Below the pieces are notes generated by a model, which was not told the DNA's origin, searched no databases, and saw only the letters and a program-made list of their open reading frames with translations. 16,970 nucleotides of DNA, from assembly GCA_030745885.1 (NCBI GenBank), contig JASLNR010000067.1:1-16970 (forward strand). The letters run 5' to 3'. How positions within the stretch are numbered: position 1 is the first letter of the stretch; every line of letters starts with the position of its first letter. Of this stretch, positions 1 to 7,027 are shown piece after piece. The position numbers were made by a program, and so were the translations under genes. Origin of the DNA: Candidatus Thalassarchaeaceae archaeon. Lineage in GTDB: Archaea > Thermoplasmatota > Poseidoniia > Poseidoniales > Thalassarchaeaceae.

Positions 1-579
1 GATTCCGTCGACGCTAGTTGAGACGACGCATATGTTCATCCCTGCTAAGCACGCAATAGCATTGACATCGCTCGCCCCCCTCCCTTCTATCGGATGCACC
101 TCCATGCCACCGCCCTCCAGGCCACGGGCCCTCCAAATCCACCCCATTTCCCCCCCGATGTAAGCCCAAGACCCATCCGCGTTCCATGACACTGACCTCA
201 GCTCTGTTTTCCCGAAGTACAGCTCCCCCCCAGCACTGCCGACAGCGCTATCTTCCCTTGTGAATCTCAGGGCTACTCCCTCTTTTCCCACTATGAAGGC
301 GGTCTGCCCCCCTGGGTGGAAGTCCGCGTCTAGTAGCACCTCGCTGCCCTCCCAGTCCAATTTCGAGTGTGATTGGGGATGCGACGCCTCGATCAGAAAT
401 ATGGACGAATCCGCCCCATACGTGATAACGATCTCGCCGTCTGGAGAGACTGCGGCTCCCTCGAGCCCTAAGTCCACCTCTCCAAGCCTAACCACTTCTC
501 CCAATTCGACAGCGGAGTCTGCAGAGACGCTTTGAAGCAGCAGCAAGACGATAACGCCGACCACCAGCCTATTGCTCAC
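1..579 (-). CDS. Exported beta-propeller (WD40/YVTN-like) protein, N-terminal part, cut by window edge
   Basis: The reading frame is open from a GTG at 577-579 down to position 1 (193 codons) and continues outside the window. The first ~20 residues form a signal-peptide-like segment: an Arg at residue 4, the hydrophobic run VVGVIVLLLL, then QSVSADS with a likely cleavage after SADS or nearby. The mature part has propeller-like units, for example AAVSPDGEIVITYG, DADFHPGGQTAFIVG and SVSWNADGSWAYIGG, spaced about 40-50 residues apart. These look like WD40 or PD40 blades. A G-rich stretch (GGCAGGGGGC on the minus strand) sits just before the GTG and may serve as a ribosome site. The protein is probably secreted or anchored on the outer face of the membrane. 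Its function is unknown, and the C-terminus, where an anchor or second domain may lie, is not visible. It is transcribed away from the DUF5611/tyrS pair. Confidence 0.72.
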   Translation of the reverse strand, partial: MSNRLVVGVIVLLLLQSVSADSAVELGEVVRLGEVDLGLEGAAVSPDGEIVITYGADSSIFLIEASHPQSHSKLDWEGSEVLLDADFHPGGQTAFIVGKEGVALRFTREDSAVGSAGGELYFGKTELRSVSWNADGSWAYIGGEMGWIWRARGLEGGGMEVHPIEGRGASDVNAIACLAGMNICVVSTSVDGI

Positions 580-689
580 GCCCCCTGCCACATCGCTCGG
601 ACCCACTTCGCCCGTTTAGCCGTTCTACATGCCTCAAAGGATGTCGCGGGTTGGCAGCATTGAAGTGGCGTCTGCTCCGCGTCGAGTCT

Positions 690-1202
690 ATGGAAAGATT
701 CGATGTCCGCAGGGGGATGGTTAAGGAAGTGAACACTAACGGGGGCCTTGGCGAGTTAGCGCGTGATTTTTTCGATGATGTTGAGGTCATTGGAGAGAAC
801 TCCTTCCGTGCCTCGCACGGTATCATGACCGCCATCGACTCCAGGTATGAGAATGGGGCCCTAATTGTAGACGTGACCAATGTTCCACCGGACTTCGAAG
901 ATCCCGATGCCATGGAGGCGGCCATGGATGCACGGAAGCGTTGGACCAATTTCCTAGATCAGGCAACTGGATACAACTCCAAGCAGCGTGGAGACAAAGC
1001 CAAAGAATGGGCCAAGAAGGCAGCTAAAGCCAAGTCTGCAATTTCTTCGGCTAGGCACTTCATGGAGATGACCGAGGGACTTTCCGAGGACAAGGTCACT
1101 CAGGCAAATGCCCTCATCAATGAGATTGAGGCCTTGCTCGATTCAAACGACAACACAAAGGCTGCTGGCCGCGCTGGTAAACTGAACAAGATGTTCAACT
1201 AG
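690..1202 (+). CDS. DUF5611-like archaeal protein (function unknown)
   Basis: A 170-aa protein from ATG 690. A TTG at 651 in the same frame would add 13 residues (MAALKWRLLRVES) that look unlike a conserved start, so I prefer the ATG. The N-terminal half (MERFDVRRGMVKEVN, then a small alpha/beta fold ending near IVDVTNV) and the following TGYNSKQRGDKAKEWAKK segment resemble, from memory, DUF5611 proteins of Thermoplasmata and methanogens, which carry a similar ATGYxxKxR motif. The C-terminal ~85 residues are Ala/Lys/Glu-rich and predicted helical, possibly a coiled coil or nucleic-acid-binding hairpin. Only 9 nt separate it from tyrS, so the two are probably co-transcribed, hinting at a translation-linked role. 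No catalytic motif is visible. The family assignment is tentative; that the gene is real is well supported. Confidence 0.7.
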   Translation: MERFDVRRGMVKEVNTNGGLGELARDFFDDVEVIGENSFRASHGIMTAIDSRYENGALIVDVTNVPPDFEDPDAMEAAMDARKRWTNFLDQATGYNSKQRGDKAKEWAKKAAKAKSAISSARHFMEMTEGLSEDKVTQANALINEIEALLDSNDNTKAAGRAGKLNKMFN

Positions 1203-1211
1203 GGGTGGACG

Positions 1212-2327
1212 ATGTCGGAAGACCCTATCTCGGTGCTAGGTGAGGAGTCGCGTTCTCGATTGGAACGAATGTTCAGTTCCTGCGACGAAGTGGTTGGCGC
1301 CGAACACGTAATCTCGGTGCTCGCAGGCGGGCCTAGCCACTCTGGAGACGAACAACTCGTAGCCTACATAGGGCTCGAGCCCAGTGGAACTGCTCATCTA
1401 GGGTGGGTCATCCTTGCGGACACCATACGCAACATGCTCAATGAGGACGTCAATGTAATCATCCTGCTGGCCGACTGGCATGCTTGGGTCAATGACAAGT
1501 TCAACCGCGACATGGACAAGATCTCATTGGCCGGCGAATACATGACGGAAGTGTTCCGCGTTTTGCTCGATAGCCCTGAGGAGGGAGATGGCCCAGGCCA
1601 ACTCCGCTTCCTAAGCGCCTCTGAAATCATGGATTCGGGAAAGTACTGGGAACGAGTGCTCCGGTGTTCTAAGAACATGAGCCTATCGAGGGTTCGCAGG
1701 ACTTTCAGTATAATGGGGAGGGACGAGGACTCTTCCGATAACGACCTCGCAGCCTTCTATTACCCGGCCTTGCAGTCCGCTGACATCTTCGAGCTCGAAG
1801 TGGATATCGCGTGGGGGGGAATGGACCAGCGCAAGGCGCACATGTACATGCGGGAGGTCGCTGACCGAAACGGGTGGACGAAGGCGACTTGCATTCACAC
1901 CCCCCTGCTATCCGGTCTTGGGGGTTCGGGGGGCCGGATGGACTCGTTTGACCACAAGATGTCGAAATCGAAACCCAGCAATGCGATTCTACTGCATGAT
2001 GATGCCAATGCCCTGCGTCGCAAGATGAAGAAGGCCTTCCTCGAGGTTGGCAACCCGGATTCCCCCGTGTTTGAAATAGCCAAATTTGTGGTTCTGCCTA
2101 GAATCGGCGAGATCAGAGTCAACCCCAAGCCGGAGTACGGGCTGCCTTCAGTGTGGAATGACCTAGACTCCTTCGTGAAAGCAGTGGGTAATGGAGAAAT
2201 CCACCCGTTTGATGCCAAAATGGCGATTACCGACGGCCTGATTGAAGTGCTCACGACACTCTCGGATCGTTTCGAGTCCAACAGCAACCTGCAATCCGCA
2301 TTGGACGAGATCACTGGCCCCCAGTAG
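1212..2327 (+). CDS. tyrS: Tyrosyl-tRNA synthetase (archaeal/eukaryotic type)
   Basis: Charges tRNA-Tyr with tyrosine in the cytoplasm. This 371-aa class I synthetase has the archaeal TyrRS order: YIGLEPSG at 52-59 followed by the HIGH-like AHLG (61-64), the tyrosine-pocket strand IILLADWHAW (83-92), YYPALQSADI (183-192), GGMDQRKAH (202-210) and KMSKS at 249-253. Archaeal TyrRS often has KMSSS, so KMSKS is a small variation. The C-terminal HPFDAKMAITDGLIEVL segment matches the short helical end of the archaeal enzyme; there is no bacterial S4 domain. TrpRS belongs to the same subfamily, but the GGMDQRK and HPFD-K motifs favour TyrRS. Length is slightly above the ~310-330 usual for archaea, mostly from an N-terminal extension of ~45 residues and a small acidic loop near 122-130. 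AGGGGTGG lies just upstream of the ATG. It follows the DUF5611-like gene closely. Confidence 0.93.
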   Translation: MSEDPISVLGEESRSRLERMFSSCDEVVGAEHVISVLAGGPSHSGDEQLVAYIGLEPSGTAHLGWVILADTIRNMLNEDVNVIILLADWHAWVNDKFNRDMDKISLAGEYMTEVFRVLLDSPEEGDGPGQLRFLSASEIMDSGKYWERVLRCSKNMSLSRVRRTFSIMGRDEDSSDNDLAAFYYPALQSADIFELEVDIAWGGMDQRKAHMYMREVADRNGWTKATCIHTPLLSGLGGSGGRMDSFDHKMSKSKPSNAILLHDDANALRRKMKKAFLEVGNPDSPVFEIAKFVVLPRIGEIRVNPKPEYGLPSVWNDLDSFVKAVGNGEIHPFDAKMAITDGLIEVLTTLSDRFESNSNLQSALDEITGPQ

Positions 2328-2346
2328 TGCGGTTTCAATTTCCACC

Positions 2347-2356
2347 TTATTTTTTT
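2347..2356 (+). terminator. T-rich tract after tyrS, possible archaeal terminator
   Basis: A run of nine T with one A (TTATTTTTTT) lies 20 nt past the tyrS stop codon and before the HMG-CoA synthase start region. Archaeal RNA polymerase terminates at T-rich stretches without needing a hairpin, so this probably ends the DUF5611-tyrS transcript. No hairpin is obvious. Confidence 0.5.
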
Positions 2357-2400
2357 CATGCAGGGATAGCACTCATAATGTAGTCCAATTCCGAACCATC

Positions 2401-2405
2401 GAGGG
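2401..2405 (+). promoter_or_regulatory. Ribosome binding site deciding the HMG-CoA synthase start
   Basis: GAGGG is 7 nt before ATG 2413 but only 1 nt before the in-frame ATG 2407. Normal Shine-Dalgarno spacing therefore selects 2413. Confidence 0.55.
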
Positions 2406-2412
2406 AATGTCT

Positions 2413-3963
2413 ATGTCAGAGGTCGGCATCGACGACATCGCACTTCATTTCCCACGTCTCTACTTCGACATGGAAGACTTCGCGAAGTTCCGTGGGGCTG
2501 ATTTCGGCAAGCTCAACAGGGGGCTTGGCCTGTCAGCGATGGCCATTCCCGATGTCCATGAGGATACTGCCACTATGGGGGCCAATGCCGTATCTCGCCT
2601 AATCGATAGGAACGGCTTGGATCCATCCTCAATTGGTAGGATCTACCTAGGAACCGAGTCCGCACTTGACGGAGCCAAACCCACTGCCACTTACATCATG
2701 GACATGCTCGAACAACGATACTCCCCTACCCATGGGGACGACTGCTTCAGAAACTGCGACGTCGTCGACCTCACCTTCGCCTGCATCGGGGCAGTCGATG
2801 CCATGCACAACACTCTGGATTGGTCAGCCCGTGGCGGGGAGGAGCGCGATAGGATCGGAATCGTCGTATTCGCTGACAATGCCAAGTATGATCTCGGATC
2901 GTCCGGGGAATACACCCAAGGAGCGGGTGGGGGCGCGATTCTGATTCGCCACAATCCAAGACTCCTCACTATTCCTGACATCTGGGGGGTTTCCACCATG
3001 CCAGTTCATGATTTCTTCAAGCCCCGACGCGAGGTCGACACTCGTACGGTAATCGAGAATGTCCTGGACCTCGCTAGAGAGTCAGGGGAGAGCATCAGGG
3101 GGAATCTTGCTGAGAAGATACTGAAGTACCTTCCACGCTCCAGCAAAAAGAACGACGTGCTGTTCGAAAACGAGAAGTTGATGATTCACAAGGACACCCC
3201 TGTCTTCGACGGCCAATTCTCGAATCGGTGCTACTCCGAGTCCGTTAAGCAGGCTTTCATCGACTTCCGTGCCAAGTCCATATCGGAGGGCAGGTACAAT
3301 CCGAAGACGGATGAGATTCTCACCAACCAGTGGAGCCGGATCATAGTGCATCTCCCTTACGCCTTCCAGGGCAAGAGGATGTTCCCAGATGTCTTCCGAC
3401 ACGACCGCAGACACCTACCCGTTTGGGAGAAGATCACCGATGAGATCGGCCAAGAGCCCATGCCAGAGGATTTTCCAGATACGCCCGAAGGCATAGAGGA
3501 GTTTGAGACGGCGAACGACGGATACCGCCGACTAATCTCCAAGACTGATGAGTTTCGCTCGTTCGTAGAGGGGAGAATCGAGAAGACCCAGCGTGCTTCC
3601 AGCCTTATTGGCAATCAATACACCGGCTCCATTTTCCTCGCGTTGATGTCGGCCATGGAGTCCGACTACATCGAAAATACCGAGATGAACGGTCGAAGAA
3701 TAGGCCTGTGCGGCTACGGCTCGGGCGCCAAGGCAAAGGTCTTCGAGGGAGTCATTCAGCCTCAGTGGCGCGAGATCGCCTCCAGGTTCCACCTCTTCGA
3801 GCGCCTGTCCACCCGACACGCGATTAACAAGACAGTCTACGAGGCCTTGCACAAGGGTAAGCGCAAGCGATCCGTGGTTAAGCCGAATAGAGAGTTCGCC
3901 TTGGTCGGAATAGGTGGGGAGGGCCAACTCGAAGGCCAGCGTCGTTACGAGTGGTTCGATTGA
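2413..3963 (+). CDS. Hydroxymethylglutaryl-CoA synthase (large form)
   Basis: Condenses acetyl-CoA with acetoacetyl-CoA to HMG-CoA, the committed entry to the mevalonate pathway that supplies archaeal isoprenoid lipids. With start ATG 2413 the protein is 516 aa; the frame stays open upstream to 2242, but that part overlaps tyrS. The catalytic triad is readable: Glu82 in YLGTESALDGAKP, Cys124 in DLTFACIGAVDA, and His313 in IVHLPYAFQGK. Other family landmarks are VVFADNAKYDLGSSGE, DGQFSNRCYSESVKQAF, YTGSIFLALMSAMES and IGLCGYGSGAKAKVF. The last two match the C-terminal half of bacterial and eukaryotic HMGS better than the ~350-aa archaeal form. Extra length sits between the Cys and His motifs and in an acidic helical segment around 345-390. 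It converges on the PLP protein at 3974 with 10 nt between stop codons. Acyltransferase-like homologues of polyketide pathways (HMGS cassettes) are a less likely alternative. Confidence 0.88.
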   Translation: MSEVGIDDIALHFPRLYFDMEDFAKFRGADFGKLNRGLGLSAMAIPDVHEDTATMGANAVSRLIDRNGLDPSSIGRIYLGTESALDGAKPTATYIMDMLEQRYSPTHGDDCFRNCDVVDLTFACIGAVDAMHNTLDWSARGGEERDRIGIVVFADNAKYDLGSSGEYTQGAGGGAILIRHNPRLLTIPDIWGVSTMPVHDFFKPRREVDTRTVIENVLDLARESGESIRGNLAEKILKYLPRSSKKNDVLFENEKLMIHKDTPVFDGQFSNRCYSESVKQAFIDFRAKSISEGRYNPKTDEILTNQWSRIIVHLPYAFQGKRMFPDVFRHDRRHLPVWEKITDEIGQEPMPEDFPDTPEGIEEFETANDGYRRLISKTDEFRSFVEGRIEKTQRASSLIGNQYTGSIFLALMSAMESDYIENTEMNGRRIGLCGYGSGAKAKVFEGVIQPQWREIASRFHLFERLSTRHAINKTVYEALHKGKRKRSVVKPNREFALVGIGGEGQLEGQRRYEWFD

Positions 3964-3973
3964 GCTCGAGCGC

Positions 3974-5221
3974 CTACAATAGGATGCTCCTGACAGTTGA
4001 CAGGAGTCTCTCGACCTCCTCCATCGTGTTGTAGTGCAGAACCCCGATACGCAGGGCCCCCTCTGGCTCTAAGCCCAGTGTTTCGGAAAGCTCGAGAGCA
4101 TAGAAGTTGCCAGCCCAAACGAAGATTCCATGTTCTGCTAAGGCGTCAGCGATTTCCGAGGCCGTTTTGCCGGGATGTGTGAAGGAGACCGTGGGTGCTC
4201 GTTCAATTCTCCTGTCGCTATCCGTGATTCCCCAGATCCTGACCCCTTCAACGTCCATCAAGCCCTCGATAATCCGCCAACACAACTCCTCCTCATAGGC
4301 TTCTATAGCCCTGAATGCCGCACGGAGGGACTCTCTTCGGGGCAACTCCTCCCCCACAACCTCCCTGCCGACCCATGCTATGTGCTCGATCGCTGCGAGA
4401 GTTCCTGCAAGCCCCTCATAGCTCTGGGTCCCAGTCATCCATCTGAACGGAAGCTCCTCGGTAGATACCCGTAACTTTGCTACCGGGAGCTCTGCCATCC
4501 TATCTGCTCTCCCCCAAAGGACTCCCTGGTGTGGCCCGAAGAACTTGTACGGTGAACATAGAAGGTAGTCGCACCCCATATCCTTGACGTCAATGAGGCG
4601 ATGCGGGGCGTAGTGCACAGCATCGACAACCACCTCAGCACCGAACTCATGCGCCCGGTTGGCAATTCTTCGCACGTCGTTAACAGTGCCAGAGAAGTTT
4701 GACGCTGCACCCACAGCCACGAGGGCTGTTTTCTCGTTTATTGCCTCCACTATGGATGACGAGTTCAGGGTGCAGTCGTCGGGGTTTACGTCGATTTTCC
4801 TCAGTGTCGCACCAGACCACTCAGCCGCAAGGACCCAAGGTCGGACGTTTCCGTCGTGGTCCAACCGTGTCACCACCACCTCATGGCCCTCATCCCAAGT
4901 CCTGCTGAGTGCGCTCGCTAGCTGAATGTTCAGACTGGTCATATTCTGACCGAAGGTGACTTCCCGTGGGTCGTCGCACCCTAGAAAGTCAGCACAAGCA
5001 CGTAGAGTTTCCTCGATGAGTCGATCGGTCTCCTTTGATGTGGCGAACGACATCCCAGTGTTGGCGTTGTGGTGCAGCAAGTAGTTTCCGACCGCATCAG
5101 CTACCGATTGTGGGACTTGACTGCCTCCCGGCCCATCGAAGAAAATCGCCCTATCCCCCCTGATCCTGCGGGCTAGCCCGGGAAAAACCCCTCTGATCTT
5201 TTCGATGGGGAAGGCCAACAC
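3974..5221 (-). CDS. Cysteine-desulfurase-fold PLP protein (VC1184-like class V aminotransferase family)
   Basis: A fold-type I PLP enzyme of 415 aa (start GTG 5221). The internal-aldimine lysine is Lys226 in SPYKFFGPHQG; Asp200 and His203 in VVVDAVHYAPH are the usual cofactor-side residues; LDHDGN (120-125) replaces the classical MEHHAN of SufS. The C-terminal part has GIFVWAGNFYALELS where a SufS/CsdA protein would carry the loop with the persulfide-forming cysteine, and no cysteine is present there. This pattern fits, from memory, the 'cysteine desulfurase-like, VC1184 subfamily', whose reaction is not well defined. It probably acts on an amino acid or related amine rather than as the iron-sulfur cluster sulfur donor; the real SufS starts at 16629. 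It lies immediately behind, and is translationally linked to, an acyl-CoA dehydrogenase. A TTG directly before the GTG could add one residue. Confidence 0.82.
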   Translation of the reverse strand: MLAFPIEKIRGVFPGLARRIRGDRAIFFDGPGGSQVPQSVADAVGNYLLHHNANTGMSFATSKETDRLIEETLRACADFLGCDDPREVTFGQNMTSLNIQLASALSRTWDEGHEVVVTRLDHDGNVRPWVLAAEWSGATLRKIDVNPDDCTLNSSSIVEAINEKTALVAVGAASNFSGTVNDVRRIANRAHEFGAEVVVDAVHYAPHRLIDVKDMGCDYLLCSPYKFFGPHQGVLWGRADRMAELPVAKLRVSTEELPFRWMTGTQSYEGLAGTLAAIEHIAWVGREVVGEELPRRESLRAAFRAIEAYEEELCWRIIEGLMDVEGVRIWGITDSDRRIERAPTVSFTHPGKTASEIADALAEHGIFVWAGNFYALELSETLGLEPEGALRIGVLHYNTMEEVERLLSTVRSILL

Positions 5222-5226
5222 CAAGA

Positions 5227-5232
5227 CACCTC
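5227..5232 (-). promoter_or_regulatory. Ribosome binding site coupling the acyl-CoA dehydrogenase and PLP genes
   Basis: Minus-strand GAGGTG overlaps the TGA stop (5231-5233) of the upstream acyl-CoA dehydrogenase. It lies 5 nt before GTG 5221 and only 2 nt before TTG 5224, which favours the GTG start and suggests translational coupling. Confidence 0.55.
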
Positions 5233-6406
5233 ATTCGGGCGTGATTGACCGACTGATCACGATTCTCTGGACCTCTTGGGTACCCTCGTAAATCTGGGTA
5301 ATCTTCGCGTCTCTGAAGAATCGCTCGACCGGGAAATCCGTCGTGTAGCCATAGCCCCCAAGAACTTGAACCGCCCTCTCCGCGACCCACATCGCAGTAT
5401 CTCCAGCAAACAGCTTGGCCATGCTGGCCTCTTTGGTGTGCCTTGGTGCGCCATGCTCATAGTGCTGCTGCTTCGCCCACGCTGCCTTGTAGACCATGAG
5501 TCGAGCAGCCTCTACCCGGGTCGCCATATCAGCGAGGTAGTTGCCGATTCCCTGATGGTGTGCGATAGGCTTGCCGAAGGTCTCGCGCTCGTGAGCGTAC
5601 TTCAGAGCTGACTCGAATGCTCCTTGTGCTATGCCTAGGGCCTGAGCGGCGATGCCGATTCTTGAATTGTCGAGGGCATTCATTGCAATCGGGAAGCCCT
5701 TCCCGGATTCCTTCAGCACGTTGGAAACTGGGACCTTACAATTTTCCAAGAGCAGTGAGCAGGTATCACTGGAGCGAATGCCCAGTTTGTCCTCCTTCTT
5801 TCCTACTGAGAATCCATCGAAACCGCTCTCTACTATGAAAGCCGTCGTCCCACCATGCTTTTTCAAACCGTACTCGGGGTGGTTCACGTCCTTGGCGAAT
5901 AGGACATAGATCTCAGCGCTCTCCCCGTTAGTGACCCACATCTTCTCGCCGTTGAGGAGGTAGTGCGTACCGTCGTCGCTCAGCTGAGCCCGGCAACTCA
6001 GAGACGCAGCATCTGTTCCTGCACCGGCTTCGGATAGTGAGTAAGCTCCGATTTCATAGCCAGCTAGACGACTGAGGTACTCCTGCTTCTGCTCTTCATT
6101 GCCATGTAGGGATATGGTCTTTGAGCATAGGCCGACATGTACGCAGAACATTACGGAGAACGAGGGATCCACCCTGGCGAGTTCTTCGACGATGATTGCC
6201 TCGGTCACGTCGTCGACGGGGCTGCCACCGTATTGATCAGCAATCGTGATACCTTGAAGCCCAAGTTCGCAAAAGGCTCGCCATTCATCCAGAGGGGCCA
6301 TCTGCGCCTTGTCTCTCTGAAGGCAGGTCGGGGCCAGTACCTCTTCGGCAAAGTCGCGAACCATCTCGCGAATCATAGTCTGCTCTTCCGTCTCAGAGAT
6401 ATCCAT
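5231..6406 (-). CDS. Acyl-CoA dehydrogenase (short/medium-chain butyryl-CoA-dehydrogenase type)
   Basis: A FAD enzyme that introduces the alpha,beta double bond into an acyl-CoA, passing electrons to an electron-transfer flavoprotein. The 391-aa length is normal. Domain order is complete: N-terminal helical part, beta-domain with signature AYSLSEAGAGTDA (121-133) and MWVTNGESAEIY, then the C-terminal helical domain with RETFGKPIAHHQGIGNYLADM, QVLGGYGYTTDFPVERFFRD and ITQIYEGTQEVQR. Glu374 in YEGT is the catalytic base position used by short- and medium-chain enzymes. GGGAGGGAG lies upstream of ATG 6406. It is first in a two-gene unit with the PLP protein, 9 nt or less apart. The substrate cannot be read from the sequence; possibilities are fatty acyl-CoA or branched-chain acyl-CoA from amino-acid breakdown. 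The amino-acid-type PLP partner slightly favours the latter. Confidence 0.93.
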   Translation of the reverse strand: MDISETEEQTMIREMVRDFAEEVLAPTCLQRDKAQMAPLDEWRAFCELGLQGITIADQYGGSPVDDVTEAIIVEELARVDPSFSVMFCVHVGLCSKTISLHGNEEQKQEYLSRLAGYEIGAYSLSEAGAGTDAASLSCRAQLSDDGTHYLLNGEKMWVTNGESAEIYVLFAKDVNHPEYGLKKHGGTTAFIVESGFDGFSVGKKEDKLGIRSSDTCSLLLENCKVPVSNVLKESGKGFPIAMNALDNSRIGIAAQALGIAQGAFESALKYAHERETFGKPIAHHQGIGNYLADMATRVEAARLMVYKAAWAKQQHYEHGAPRHTKEASMAKLFAGDTAMWVAERAVQVLGGYGYTTDFPVERFFRDAKITQIYEGTQEVQRIVISRSITPE

Positions 6407-6523
6407 GCCGTCTCCCTCCCGGGGAGGCAGGGCGTGTTGTTAATCCCTCGTAGCAACCGCGAAAACGTGGATTCAAAACGAATACTTCAAATCACATCCT
6501 ATCGGCCGCCGGTCGGAATCACG

Positions 6524-7027
6524 ATGACAGGCGGGGATTTCTTCGAATTCAGCATTGATCATGACAGGAAGTACACACTCGATCACCTGTGGATTCAAGT
6601 CCTTGATGAGAACGAAGATGACCATACGGTTAAGATCGGGGTCAGCGAGTTCATTCGAGCCGAGTACGGCGAAGTGGTCAGAGTGGTATTGACGAAGCCT
6701 GAGGATGACAGCGAGTTCCAAGTTCGCAATGATGACGATGACAGCGGAAACGACGACGACTCTCTTGTCGGACCTATCGCCAGCGGTGATGAGATAGGTG
6801 TCGACGACCTGCTCCTCACAATCCGGACCACTGAGGACCGTGTGCTCATCAATGCGCCATTTCCTTGCAAAATCGTAGAGTTGAATGGGGATGTTGAGGA
6901 CAACCCGGACCTAGTCAACGAGGATGCCTACGGCGATGGATGGTGCATGATCGTCAAACCCCATGACTGGGACGAGGACATGCACCTAGATGAGGGGGAG
7001 TACATCGAGTACCTCAATGAGATTTGA
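6524..7027 (+). CDS. GcvH-like protein lacking the lipoyl-lysine
   Basis: A 167-aa homologue of glycine cleavage H protein. The start KYTLDHLWIQV matches the KYTxEHEW opening of GcvH, followed by VKIGVSEFIRAEYGEVVRVVL (GcvH: V-IGITDYAQ--LGDIVFVEL), APFPCKIVELNGDVEDNPD and LVNEDAYGDGWCMIVKP, all strongly GcvH-like. An ungapped alignment of the hairpin puts Glu104 (in IRTTEDRVLINAP) where GcvH has its lipoylated Lys (V-E-S-V-K-A-x-S-D-x-Y-A-P); no lysine exists between residues 58 and 117. A very acidic low-complexity insert (NDDDDSGNDDDS, 69-80) sits in the loop before the hairpin. The protein therefore cannot carry lipoate in the normal way. ATG 6524 is chosen because the upstream in-frame stretch overlaps the divergent acyl-CoA dehydrogenase; the frame itself is open from 6137. 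Its stop abuts the stop of the convergent CCA enzyme. No other glycine-cleavage gene is visible. Confidence 0.85.
   Translation: MTGGDFFEFSIDHDRKYTLDHLWIQVLDENEDDHTVKIGVSEFIRAEYGEVVRVVLTKPEDDSEFQVRNDDDDSGNDDDSLVGPIASGDEIGVDDLLLTIRTTEDRVLINAPFPCKIVELNGDVEDNPDLVNEDAYGDGWCMIVKPHDWDEDMHLDEGEYIEYLNEI

Noticed and set aside
569..949. A 126-codon open frame on the minus strand opposite the DUF5611-like gene
   Set aside because: It is antisense to a protein with clear family character, its translation is Ser/Arg-rich and shows no motif, and it would overlap the start of the exported propeller gene.
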